From: Eucommia ulmoides
Lineage: Eukaryota; Streptophyta; Magnoliopsida; Garryales; Eucommiaceae
Assembly (NCBI GenBank): GCA_016647705.1
Contig: CM028335.1
Span: forward strand, 38,508,712-38,572,711
Length of the DNA: 64,000 nt
Direction of reading: 5' to 3'
This document shows, piece after piece, positions 33,458-45,700 of this stretch (the first letter of the stretch is position 1; each line of letters opens with the position of its first letter). The translations under genes and the position numbers were made by a program. The notes under the pieces are model-generated. The model saw only the letters and a program-made list of their open reading frames with translations, was not told where the DNA came from and did not search any database.

Positions 33458-36400
33458 TGTACGGTTTATGATTTTTTGTATTGTTTCTTCGTTTTCTATA
33501 TAAATAGAGGGAGAGGCTACCACAATGGTTTAAGCCTTCTCATTTTTTAACATGGTATCCAGAGCAGGTTATGGGAGATTGATTCCATAGATCTGTTCAA
33601 ACTAATTTTTTTTTCTTTTCCCCTTGCCTACTATTCATCCAACACATACACACACACAAAAAAAAAAAAAAAAAAACAATGCTAAAACCCTCGCAGCCCA
33701 CAAACCCTTATCGCCGCCGCCATCGTTGTCCAGACCATTCTGAGTCTCCACCACCCATCGTCATCCCCAAAATCAAGTCGTACCATTATCGCAAACCAGA
33801 TCTCCTACTCGCTGTCCACCATCGACGTCGTCTACATCGTCGTCATCTCCTCTAACGTCACCAACCTTCAGCGACCATAACCGATGCCTCGCCGGCCGTC
33901 GATTGCCCAAAATCGACCCTCACGGCCTTCGCTGGGTCTACTTCTCATGTTCTTCAGTTGACGAACAGTATAGTAGGGTCGTAACTACTGGTTGTTCGAT
34001 TGGCCATCTTTGAGACATTATTCTAGATCAAATCTAATGTCCCGGATGTTCGTGAGTACTGTTCTACTTATAATGTTCTTCATTTAGGTAGTCTACTTGT
34101 TTGTGTTGTTTGTTTGTTTCCCTTGTGCAAGTTGTTTGTTAGTTGTTGTATTGGAGGGTACTAATGTCAATAGCTACAGCTCAACCGTTAACAACCCATA
34201 AGTTGAATGAAACCAATTATTTAAATTGGTCTAAGACTATGAAAATAGCTCTCACCGGACAAGGAAAACACCATCATCTCACGGAATTTGTCCCAACAAC
34301 AGATGATAAAAAGTATGAAGAATTGATTCAAGCTGATGTGTAGATTGTAGTATTGTTGTGGAATTCGATGGAGCCTCAAGTTGCTGATCTCTGTACTCAT
34401 CTAGATACATGCATAACTATATGAGAGTATCTTCATGTGTTATATTCCACTAATCTCACCAGGATGTATGGTTTATCGGTAGAGTACTTCTAACTTTAGC
34501 AAGGCACGCAATCTGTTACAGATTATTTTGCCATATTTAATAGCCTTTACGAGGAGTTGAATACTATCCTACCGATGACTATCGATCTGAAAGAAATGCA
34601 AAAGCAACGTGAACAGATGGTTGTCGAGAAGTTATTCGCTGGCTTATGCCCAGAATTTGAACCAATCCGATCTCAGATCCTTTCCAGTGCTATTCTCCCC
34701 ACTATTACTGAAATGTATTCTCGTGTCTCATGTAGCACTACCAAGGACAATGTTTCAGGCTTAAGTTCGTCTACATCGTCTGAGTATTCAACGCTTGTTA
34801 CTTAGATTTCTACACGAGATTGTAGTGGTTTCTCTCGTGGTGGCCCTCGGGTTGGACATAGTGGTCGTAGTCGTGGCTCATATCGACAATGCTCTTTTTG
34901 TGGAAAGGATAATCATACTTGAGAAACATGTTGAGATTTAGTTGGTCGTCCATCCAAATTCGCTAATGCAGTGACATCTGATCTAAATACTCCTACTATT
35001 CCAGAATCTCAGGCGGCCAAGGACATCTCTGATGATGAATATGCTCAATTCCTTTAGTATAAGGTATCCTATCATGCATCTCTTCCCATTACTTCTTTAG
35101 CTCAACGAGGTACTTCTACTGCATGTCTTTCAATTCACCCTTCCGCTCCTATACTCTGGGTCATAGATTCTGCTGCCACTAATCACATGTCAGGTATTTC
35201 TTCCGTCTTTACACATATTAAGTTATCTTCTTCGTTGTCTCCTGTTACAGTTGTTGATGGTTCCACTATCCCTATCCATGACATTGGCATAGTGGCACCA
35301 TCACCCTCCTTATGTCTATCATTTATTTTGTATTTCTTTTATTTTCTTTTAATTTGATGTCAGTTAGTAAGCTTACGAAACACCTTAATTATTCTATCTC
35401 ATTTTTTCCTGATTCTGTCATTCTCCAGGATTTGAGGTTGCGGAAGACAATTGGCACTAGGCGTGAGAAAAATGGCCTATATTACTTTGATAACCATGAT
35501 GAGAGTCCTACTATCCTACCTACTACCTGCCCTACTGTTGCCTCCGCTTACCAGATCCATTGTCGCCTTGGTCATCCCTACCTTGGCAACCTCAAGTGAC
35601 TTTGTTCCTAATTTGCGTTATTTGTCTTCGTTAGAGTATGAGTCTTGTCAATTGGGTAAACATCATCATATTTCATTTTCTTTTCCAGCTCATGTTCGTG
35701 CATCGAGTCTATTTAGTTTAGTTCATTCAGATGTTTGGGGTCCTTCTTGTGTTACTTCTACATTAGTTTTTCACTATTTTGTGACATTTGTGGATGATTT
35801 TTCTAAAGTTACTTGGATTTATTTAATGAAAGATCATTCAGAATTATTCTCTATTTTTCGTGTGTTTTTGTGCTGAAATTAAAACTCAATTTAATATACC
35901 AGTTTGTATTCTTCGAAGTGATAATGCTCGAGAATATTTTTCTCAGCCATTTACTTTCTTTATATCACACTCTGGTATCTTGCATCAGTTTTCTTGTCCT
36001 CACACACCGCAATAAAATGGAGTTGCTGAGCGTAAGAATCGACATCTCCTAAAAGTGGTTCGTACTCTTCTTTTTGAGATGAACGTTCCCAAATATTTCT
36101 GAGGCGATACGATTCTTATTGCCTACTTTTTAATCAACAGGATGCCGTCCTCTACTCTTAATGGCAAGGTTTCCCATTCCATTCTTTTTCCTCGTTCTCC
36201 CTTGTTTAGTTTACCTCCTCGAATATTTGGGTGTGTTTGTTTTGTTCATTAATTGACTCATGGCAGGGACAAGTTAGATCCCCGTACTTTAAAATGTGTC
36301 TTCCTCAGCTATTCTCGCACATAAAAGGGTTATCGTAGTTATAGTCCATTTTACGTCGCTCGTTTGTGTGTGCGGATGTTATATTCTTTGAGTCTACCCC

Positions 36401-38232
36401 TTACTTTTCTACCTCTTCCTCTCGAGATGATTTGGATGTTACACTTCCCTTGCCAAGTGTACCAAACCCTACACTATCTTCCCCTACTCTGGATCCTATC
36501 CCGCCTAGTCTTTCTTTACTTCTTTGTAGGTCTACTCTCATTGCCAGAAGGCCCTCTCCACTGTCACGCCCATCGACTCTATGTCTTAGATTCTTCTCCA
36601 GCCGACCTATCCATCTCTGACCTGGACATGCCCATTTCCATTCGGAAAGGTAAGCGCAAATGTACTACCCATCCTATTTCTAACTTTGTTTTGTATGCAC
36701 ACCTATCTCTTTCGTACTCCTCTTTTGTTGTTTTTCTGTCCTCTATTTCTATTCCTAATTCTGTTTTAGAGGTTCTCACTCACCTTGGTTGGGCAAAAGC
36801 AATAAAAGAAGAAATGTTTGCCTTACATCAGAATGGCACTTGGGATCTAGTCTCGCTTCTACCTGACAAAATAATAGTTGGATGTAAATGGGTGTACACT
36901 ATTAAAGTTCATCTAGATGGAACCATTGATCGACTCAAGCCTCACTTAGTTGCTAAAGGCTATACTCAGGTATACGACTTTGATTATTCTGAGACTTTCT
37001 CTCTAGTTGCCAAGTTGCTTTTGTTCACTTGTTTATCTCTTTGGCTGCCAGTTTTTGTTAGCCATTACATGAACTCGATATCAAGAATGCTTTCTTAAAT
37101 GGTAATCTGACTGAGGAAGTATTTATGGAGTAATCTCTTGGGTTTGTTGCTCAGGGGGAGTCTGGATTGGTATGTCGCTTAAAGAAATCTATTTATGGCC
37201 TCAAGCAGTCTTCTCGAGCATGATTTGGAAGATTTAGTGAAGTGATCACTGAGTTTGGTCTTCGACGATGTGGAGTCGATCATTTCATCTTCTGCAGACA
37301 GAGTAAAATTGAGAGAATATTATTGATTGTGTATCTGGATGACATCGTGATTACCGGGGATGACCACGGTGGTATTCAAGAACACAAAAAGTTTTTGAAT
37401 AGTAAGTTTCAAGCGAAAGATTTGGGTTACTTAAAGTACTTCTTGGGAATTGAAGTCACTCGATCAAGTTAAGGCATTTACCTGTCTCAAAGAAAATATG
37501 CCCTTGACCTATTGAGTGAAATAGGAATGCTAAGAGCTAAAACGATTGACTCGCTTATGGATTCAAACACCAAACTGTTAGCAGATTAAGGTGTACCACT
37601 GACAGATTCAGCAGAATATAGATGATTAGTTGAGAAGTTAAACTACCTAACAGTTACCAGATCAGATATCTCATTTACTGTTAGTGTTATCAGTCAGTTC
37701 TTACATCGTCCAATGACTTGTCATTGGGATGCAGTGATCCGTATTCTCTGATATTTGAAAGGTGTTCTTGGTTGTGGTTTGCTATATCAAAACTTCGATC
37801 ATTCTCAAATAAAAGGCTATACAAATGCAGATTGGGCCAGATCGCCCTCGGATAAGAAGTCTACTACTGGATATTATGTGTTCATTAGTGGTAACCTTGT
37901 CTCTTGGAAGAGTAAAAAGCAGACTATGGTGGCACAGTTAAGTGCAGAATCGGAATATAGGGCAATGGCCCATACCACTTGTGAGTTAACTTGGTTGAAA
38001 CACTTGTTGGAAGAATTTGGGTTTGAACACTCTTCACCGATAGATCTGATATGTAATAATCAAGAAATACTTCATATTTCTTTCAACCCAGTCTTCCATA
38101 AGAGAACAAAATATATTGAAGTTGATTATCACTTCATTCGAGAAAAGTTGTTGCAGAAACATATTGAAACTAAATATGTAAATTCAGTTGATCAGTTAGC
38201 TGATATATTTAATAATCCGTTAAGGAGCTCAA
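33458..38232 (+). mobile_element. Ty1/copia fossil with gag-pol
   Basis: A short LTR remnant (33458-33552, with TATATAAATAGAGG) ends TTTTTAACA and is followed by the primer site TGGTATCCAGAGCAGG. Then, in order on the plus strand: gag (about 34160-34800), zinc knuckle (about 34890), protease with WVIDSAATNHMSG (about 35160), GAG-pre-integrase with CRLGHP (about 35560), integrase core (about 35700-36100), reverse transcriptase with GCKWVY and YLDDIVITGDD (about 36830-37470), and RNase H with YTNADWA and KTKYIE-type ends (about 37800-38230). It is badly broken (more than ten breaks). No 3' LTR is seen; homology stops near 38232 at CT-rich sequence. Confidence 0.82.
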
Positions 38233-38234
38233 GG

Positions 38235-38456
38235 ATCTCTCTCTCATCTCATTCTCACGATCTCTCTCTCTCTCACCATCTCCTATCTCTCTCTCATCTC
38301 ATCCTCATGATCTCACTCATCATCCATCTCGCTCTCACTCTCACTTCCTCTCCGATCTCACGCTGATGGTGCTCTGAGTTGTCGCGAAGACGATGGCCCT
38401 TGTCGCCAATATAGGCCTCGTTCTCGGCGTTGCGGTCGTCTTTGTTTGTGTAAGCT

Positions 38457-38494
<38 letters not shown>

Positions 38495-39532
38495 TTCTAG
38501 CCTTCATCATCTGGTTCTACGAAATCGATTTTATTTCATTGACGAAATCAATCCCGTTCACGAAATAGGTTTAGGGTTTGATTTTAGAAATCCAAGTAAG
38601 GGTTCGATTTCTCGATTGTTGCTTCGATTTCTTAGAATTTGGCTTCTTCGTTGTCGATTTCGTCATCTGCTTCGTCGTCGATTTCGTCGTCTTTTTTTTT
38701 TTCGTTCTTCACCAATCTTCGAGTGATTTCAATTTTGATTTCATTTTTGAAATTGAAATCGAACAACAAGTTCGATTTCAAAAACGAAATTAATTTTGAT
38801 TTCAAAATTAAAATTAAAATAGGGTTCGAAATCGCAATAGGGTTTCGATTTCTACTTTGATTTGGATTTCGAAATTTAAATCGAAATAGGGTTTCGATTT
38901 CTACTTCGATTTGGGTTTCGATTTTGATTTTTTTCTTGGATTTGTATGAATTTGTTTTTTTATTTCTTTGAACTTGTTTGTGTTTGGCGGTGGCGAGAAT
39001 GCTCTGTTTGTTTTTTTTTTTGAATCTCAGCAGCTAGTGTTATTTACCCAGTGTTATATTCATTGTGGAGTTCTTCAGTTCAGATCTTGTTCATCGCCTA
39101 GCTGTTGCTTTGTGATGGATGTGTTATGCTCTAGGTTATCAACCCTGTGGATTACCCACGGCTGCAGTTTTGTTTCTTGCAAGCAGTGTTTCTGTAGTTT
39201 TGTGTTCTACTGTTTGTCTTTCTTTTGGTTCCTGTCCTTTGTTGTGTTCAGGTTCAGATTTTGGATGCTGCATTGTACAGGTTTGTATCCCCGTTGTTTT
39301 GTTTACCTCAATTTGCTACAATGCTACTCTAGCTGATGCCATATTGTGTGTTCTTGTTTTTTATATTTTCAATATTGTTGTTAGAATCTTAGTTAAGTTT
39401 TGCTCCTATTTCCTCTTTCATAGAGGTTTGTATTTGATTTGGTTGGATATATAATTCATTTTGTATTCCTTGGGATTTTTAATTCCCCTTTTAATGAAAA
39501 AATAAATCAAATAATATTTCCAAAAAAAAAAA
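38235..39532 (+). other. Possible poly(A)-tailed retroposon or gene fragment
   Basis: Starts with CT-rich simple sequence, including a 30-base CT microsatellite at 38461-38490. An ATG at 38393 opens a 19-codon hydrophobic stretch (MALVANIGLVLGVAVVFVC) ending at a donor-like GTAAGCT at 38450. Next come TTTCGATT-type low-complexity repeats (38520-38940). At the end AATAAA (39501-39506) is followed 15 bases later by an 11-base A run (39522-39532), as at the 3' end of an inserted transcript. No LINE reverse transcriptase is present, and I could not find flanking duplications. Confidence 0.3.
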
Positions 39533-40304
39533 TACTATTTTGTTCCCATAAATTCTATTTTGTTCCTATAAATTTTGTTTCATTCCTACAAATTTGTTGT
39601 TGAAATTACATGTTCAAATTTAGCAATCTTTACATTTGTCGACGAAGAAGATGACGACAAAATTTGTTTGTTTGAATATGGGAGGGTCCTATTCGTTGGC
39701 TTCAAAATTTGTTACCAGATTTTTGTTTCAATATGGGAGGGTCCTATTTGTGTTCCAGATTTGTTCCCAAATTTGTGTTTCAATAAAGATTTTTTTTTTC
39801 TCTCTCTCAATTGAGAAAAAAAGCCATGCAGCCATGTAGGGAAAATAGGAAAAAAAAAATATTTTGACCCCTTAAGTTTAGATGACTTTTCAAAATTAAC
39901 TCCATTGAATAAAAAAACTAAAATACCCTTAATGAAACGTTGACCGTTAGTTGACTTAACAGAATCTGCCTCAGGGGCCAATTTAACCATTTTTTAAAAT
40001 GTTAAAGGGCAAATGTGTTGAGTTGTAAACGTTAAGGGTTAATTGGACACTCAGGCCATTTGTCAAGGGACCAAAAATGTCTTTATACCATCAATAAAAA
40101 TATTAGTTTCGTAAAATATCAATGTTAATTTGTGCATTAAAACATCTAGGTTTAGCACCGAACATTTCCCTCCATGCATTAGGGGTTAGCTGAGCTAGAT
40201 ATCGATTGAATTATTGTTGGATATCCTTTATGAAGATGTGAAGATATAAGGATGATCCTTCGACCGCATCGTGCTCGTAAAACTATCTAGTATGAATAGA
40301 GGTT
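39533..40304. other. Spacer with short direct repeats
   Basis: Holds a triplicated TTTTGTTCC(A/T)ATAAATT motif (39538-39590) and a duplicated 30-base unit around ATATGGGAGGGTCCTATT (39678 and 39730). The 39870-40090 portion resembles the dispersed CCTTAAGTTTAG/GGGACCAAAA-type plant repeat. No gene seen. Confidence 0.45.
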
Positions 40305-40309
40305 GTGCG

Positions 40310-40582
40310 TGTAAGAGAGTAAAAGTTTAAGTGCTCACAATAGAAATTTCAACACATCTTGTATTGATATCTTGAATACAATTTATACGAAGCTTGTAAG
40401 TCTATCTTAGGAAATATACAGCTATCCAAACTATAAGAATATTCCTAATTAAATGTATAATAATGCATCAATTATAAATCACAAAACAGAGCATGATTTT
40501 CTGCTTGATTATTGCTGCAGAATATTTCCAGATTTCCTATGATTTTGAATTTTATGTTGCCTTTGTGTCACTTTCCTTAATA
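40310..40582 (-). repeat. 3' LTR of the RE1-like copia
   Basis: 273 bp. In minus sense it begins TATTAAGG rather than TG and ends CTTACA. It aligns end to end with the LTR at 44898-45170. Confidence 0.92.
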
Positions 40583-43500
40583 CGCCCCCGCAAAATTGAG
40601 CTTCCATAGGTAAGACCAATTTTGGCTCTTAAGGATTCTGTATGTTCTCGAGATAGTGGCTTGGTGAGAAAATCCGCCAGTTGATCATGAGTGTGTACAT
40701 GGCTCACATTAAGTGTACCTTTTTGAACTTGGTCATGTACAAAGTGAAGATCAATTTGGATGTGCTTCATTCTTGAGTGTTGAACCAGATTGAAACTAAG
40801 GTGAGTTGCTCCAAGATTATCAAATGGAAGAGAATGTGGTATCGTTAGTGAGAAACCAAGTTTTTGAAAGAGGGCAAGTAGCCTCATGGTTTCCGATGCT
40901 GCATTAGCTAGGGCTCGGTATTCGGCTTCCGTAGTTGAGCGAGATACGGCTCTCTGTTTTTTTGAACTCCATGAGATTGGATTGCATCCTAGGAATGTGA
41001 TGTATGCTGATGTAGAGGTTCTATCATCAATGTTTCCAGCCCAGTCGGGATCACTATATGTTGTTAAATATGGTGCTGCTGATTTCTTTAGGTGGATGCC
41101 ATGGAATATTGTTTTCTTGAGATACCGAAGGAGTCTTTTAGTGGCTGTCCAATGGGTGACCGTTGGCTTGTGCATAAATTGGGACAACTTGTTTACTGCA
41201 AAGGAGATGTTTGGACGGGTCAAGGATAGGTACTGTAATTTGCCAATGACTCGCCTATACTCTATGTTGTCTACTGCAGCTGTTCCATCCACCAAATAAA
41301 GTAACTGACTGGTTGACAGTGGTGTAGAGACATCCTTTGCTCTATCCATGTTGGTACTCTCCAAAATATCATGCACATATTTATGTTGTGAGAGAAATAG
41401 ACCTGCATGAGTTGGTATGACTTCCACTCCAAGAAAGAAATATAGTGAGCCCATATCTTTCAAGGAAAACTGATCACCAAGTTTGTTAACAACACAAGTC
41501 ACAATTTTTTTTTCATTTCCTGTGATGATTAAATCGTCAACATAGACAAGGAAATAACATAGAACAGAGTCATGTTGATAAACAAATAATGAAGAATCAA
41601 CTTTAGAATTTTGGAACCTAAGCTCTAGTAAAGCATTTCTTACAGCTGAATACCAAGCCCTTGGGGCTTGTTTGAGGCCATAGATTGCTTTCTTCAACCT
41701 GCACACATGATCAGTTTTGGACGAATCTTTGAAACCTGGAGGTTGCATCATGTAAACAGTTTCACTCAATGTTTCGTGTAGAAAAGCATTATTTACATCT
41801 ATTTGTTTCAAATCCCACCCATTCATGACTGCCACACTGAGTACTATCTGTATTGTGGCTGGTTTAACAACAGGACTGAAGGTTTCTTTATAATCAATTC
41901 TAGAGCATTGATTAAACCCCTTTGCAACAAGTCGAGCTTTGAATCTTTCTACTGAGCCATCTGCTTTTCGTTTGACTCGAAACACCCATTTACAGCGCAC
42001 GGGTTTGCAAATTTTTGGGTGGGGGAACTAAATCCCATATGTCATGTCGCATAAGAGCTGTTAACTCATTGGACATGGCCTCACGCCATTCAGGGTGAGA
42101 TACTGCTTGGCTCACACATCTTGGTTCTAGAGGTAATGGAAGGGAATGTTTTGAGATAGTGTGCAATTGTTTGGGTTTGAAAATATTGTTCATGGACCGA
42201 GTGGTCATGGGATGAATTCGGGTTGGTGGACTTTCATGTTGTATAGGACACGGTGAATCAGAGATAGAAATGGATGCAGGTTGAGGTGAGGGTAATGTAT
42301 TCGGTGCAACAACATTTAAATCAGAATTCATGTTTGATAAATGCGAATTGAAATTTTCTATACCTAGGGTTTCATGTGATTCACTGAAAACAAGAGGAGA
42401 GAAAGAGGGGGTATTACCTGGAGGTGGCGCAGGAACGACGACTTCATTTTTTGATCTCGTTGGTGGCTGCGATGGTTGATGCGAGATAGAGGATTGCACG
42501 GGGGCTGATGGAGGAGCAAGGAAAAGGTTAGGGCATGGGTACTGCAAATGAAATGAGGGATGAGAATGAGTATTTGCTGATGAGCTCTTATTTGGTATTG
42601 GGCCGTGTATGGTACTTGTTGACAATGGGTGTTTTGTTTCATCAAAAGTCACATGTCTGGATATATAGATCCGATTCGTGGATGGATCCATGCATTTATA
42701 TGCATTTTGAATTAGTGAGTATTCGATAAAAATGCATGGGACAGACTTTGCTTGTAATTTGTGGGTGTTATATGGCCTTGTGAGGGGATAGCATAAACAT
42801 TCAAATTTTCTCAATTTGAGATAATTTGGTTGTTGACCAAAAAGTGCCTCAAAAGGAGACTTATTTTGGAGAAGTGGAGTTAGTTGACGATTTATGAGAT
42901 ATGTAGTAGTTTGAAAAGCATAAGGCCAATAAGATAGGGGTAAAGAAGCATCATGAAGTAAGGTGAGACCTGTTTCTACAAGATGGCGATGACGCCATTC
43001 AGAAACACCATTTTGTTGTGAGGTGTGGGGAGCAGTGGTGTAGTGGCTTATACCATTTTCAAACAAGTAGTTTCTTAACTTTATAAAATCTCCACCATTG
43101 TTTGAATACAAAATTTTTAGTTTGGATTTAAACCTTGTTTCAACAAGCTTTTTAAATTGAGGAAAAATGCTAGAAACAAGTGATTTTGTAGGCATTGGAT
43201 AAAACCACATGTATTTGGTATAATGATCCACAAATATTAGATAATAGCGTGAGCCATCTAAACCAGTGATAGGAGCGTGGCCCCAAACATTAGTGTAGAT
43301 CAAGGTCAAGTGGAGAATGACTTTGAAAACTTGTAGAACCAAATGGTTGTTGATGTGATTTATTTATTGAGCAAGAAGTACATGAAAAAGAAAGCTTATT
43401 TGTGGTAAGCGGAAGAGAAAAGGACTTAACAAGATTTTGAACAACTTTAATTGATGGGTGTCCAAAACGCTTGTGCCACACATCGATTGAGGTCCGTTCA

Positions 43501-44897
43501 TGCACATTAGCAACCATTTTTGGAGTTGAAGAGGCCACCATTGAGTTCGGGAATATGTAGACGCCATTCTCACACGCACCTCTTAGAAGTATCACCCCTG
43601 TGCGCCGTTCCTTCACAAGAAAGTGAAATGGGTGAAGCTCAAGAAAAACATCATTGTGTTTGGTAAAGTGGTGAACTGAAATGAGATTCTTGTGAATATT
43701 TGGAACACATAAAGTATCATGTAAATGATATTTTTTTTTGGTATGGGTAAGGTTAAAGAACCAATATGTGTAACTGCCAAACCTGTACCATCACCAAGAA
43801 TAACTTCGTGAGTGCCGTCAAATTCAGAATGAATGGATAACTTTTGTGTATCACCAGTGATGTTGCGAGAAGTGGTAGAGTCAATGAGCCATTTGTTTTC
43901 TTGAGCATCAGATGTTGCTACACAATTAACAGTCATTTCATGAGACTGTAATTGTAGGCAGGCCTTAGTTGTGTAGCCTAGTTGGTCACAAAATTGGCAA
44001 TTGGGCTGAAATCTAAGTTGATTTGAGTTGGAGCGACCTGAGTTTCTGTTGCATCTTTGGTCTCGAGGTGAGCCATTTGAAAACCCCGAGATTGGCCTTG
44101 TTGACGTGAAAACCCATTTGCTTTGTTATTTCCTCTTTGCGGTAGAGCTCCAGAGAACCCAGGTCGGCGACTGGTAAAGTTTGCAGCAGCCACAAGTTGT
44201 TGTGTAGCAACTTCCATCCTCCTCAAGTAGCTTTCATGTCCAACAAGTAAGTCATGAAGCTCTTCAAAGGCAAATGATTTTTTCCTTGCCCGAATCGATG
44301 CAGCAATCTCGCAAAATTTAGGACCCAACCCATTGAGAACATATAGGGTTAAGTCGTCGTTAGAAATTGGGTGATCGATGAGAGCAATTGCATCAGCCAA
44401 TGCATTGACCACTTGAAGGTACTCTAGAATTGGTCGATTTCTACGTTGGATCAAGATTAGTTCTTCCTTGAGTTGCATTGCCCTTGTACGAGATTTGTTC
44501 GCATACATTGTTGATAATTTTTTCCATGCCTCATGAGAGGTTTTAGCTATGGCAATGAGTGGCGTAATTGTTGGTTATGTAGAAGCAAGAATAGCTATAA
44601 GAATTAGCTTGTCTTGCCTAACCCAATGTGTCTTCTTGGAAATAGACGGTGGGGTTCCATCAGAGGAGGGACATTGCAATTCTCCATTGACATAATCCAT
44701 TAGATCATAGCCAATTAGGAGTGCCTCAAATTGAGCACGCCATTGGGAAAATGTTGAGGGTGTGAGTTTCTCATTGATTTGAGCTGTAATGTTAAAAACA
44801 ACAAGAGGAGTTTCAGAGGAAGAGATGGGTTGATTTGTGGAAGATATTTGTGAAAAAGGGATCAAGTTCTTGTCAGAGATGGGGACTCCTGATACCA

Positions 44898-45170
44898 TGT
44901 AACAGAGTAAAAGTTTGAGTGCTCACAATGGAAATTTCAACACATCTTGTGTTGATATCTTGAATACAATTTATACAAAGCTTGTAAATCTATCTTAGGA
45001 AATATACAGCTATCAAAACTGTCAAAATATTCCTAATTAAATGTATAATAATGCATCAATTACAAATCACAAAATAGAGCATGATTTTCAGCTTGATTAT
45101 TGCTGCAGAATATTTCTAGATTTCCTATGATTTTGACTTTTATGTTGCCTTTGTGTCATTTTCCTTAATA
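44898..45170 (-). repeat. 5' LTR of the RE1-like copia
   Basis: 273 bp. In minus sense it runs TATTAAGG to GTTACA and is followed directly by the iMet-tRNA primer site TGGTATCAGGAG. The TA start is shared with the other LTR, so it was present in the parental copy. Confidence 0.92.
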
Positions 45171-45175
45171 GTGCG

Positions 45176-45700
45176 CTCAAGACCACTACACTTTTGTATG
45201 GATTATCTTCTTAGAATCAAATATATTACACGTCCACTAAAATTTTCAAAGTAGGCTTCGGTCACAATGCTTTCAATATCTTGGGCGGCATTTAACTCGT
45301 GCTTTGGACAAATAGGTTCACGACCCAGGCAAGGGGTGGGCTCCCTGATCTCGATCATTGGACACAAGATACGGACCCTCCTCCCGAGCATGGAGTTGCT
45401 CAGATCTATTTGCATGATCAAGCCCAATAGAGGGCTCAATCCAATCTATAGCTCCAGTTGGGGGGCCCCAAGTGCTTAGTATCGGCATTGGAGACATCGC
45501 TAAACAAATTGGACGGACTAAAAGAGTCATGTCTCTTTAGCATAGCTGAAGAAGACGACCGTAATAGAGAGAGAAAAAAGGAATGCCAAAATATAGCGAA
45601 GTAAAGAAAAAAAAAAAGAAAAAGAAAAAAAAGGGCACAAAACAACAATCTAAATGGATAGGAATGAAATAAATTAAACATGTGGAAGAAGTATCGGATA
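45176..45700 (-). other. Unassigned segment with faint coding look
   Basis: Its minus strand shows protein-like composition in short stretches (for example REPTPCLGREPICPKHELN near 45310 and DWIEPSIGLDHANRSEQL near 45420), preceded by a pyrimidine-rich leader. I do not recognise the family, and no single frame stays open for more than about 80 codons. It may be a decayed host gene or part of an unknown element. Confidence 0.25.

Larger units (their letters stand above)
40310..45170 (-). mobile_element. RE1-like Ty1/copia element, nearly whole
   Basis: A 4861 bp minus-strand element flanked by the perfect 5 bp duplication GTGCG (40305-40309, 45171-45175), with 273 bp LTRs at both ends. Internal order in minus sense: primer site TGGTATCAGGAG (44886-44897), gag (about 44890 to 43980), zinc knuckle (about 43970), protease (about 43890), GAG-pre-integrase with WHKRFGHPS (about 43480), integrase (about 43330 to 42600), reverse transcriptase with [11 protein letters not shown] (about 41540), RNase H (about 40990), then a G-rich polypurine tract (40583-40590). 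It looks complete in structure with about four breaks. By eye the LTRs differ at 16 of 273 sites, so roughly 2-4 million years at commonly used plant rates. The RE1/Ale-type lineage is my judgement from gag and pol. Confidence 0.92.

Noticed and set aside
40886-41299. A 137-codon plus-strand frame
   Set aside because: Antisense to the RNase H/reverse transcriptase region of the minus-strand copia.
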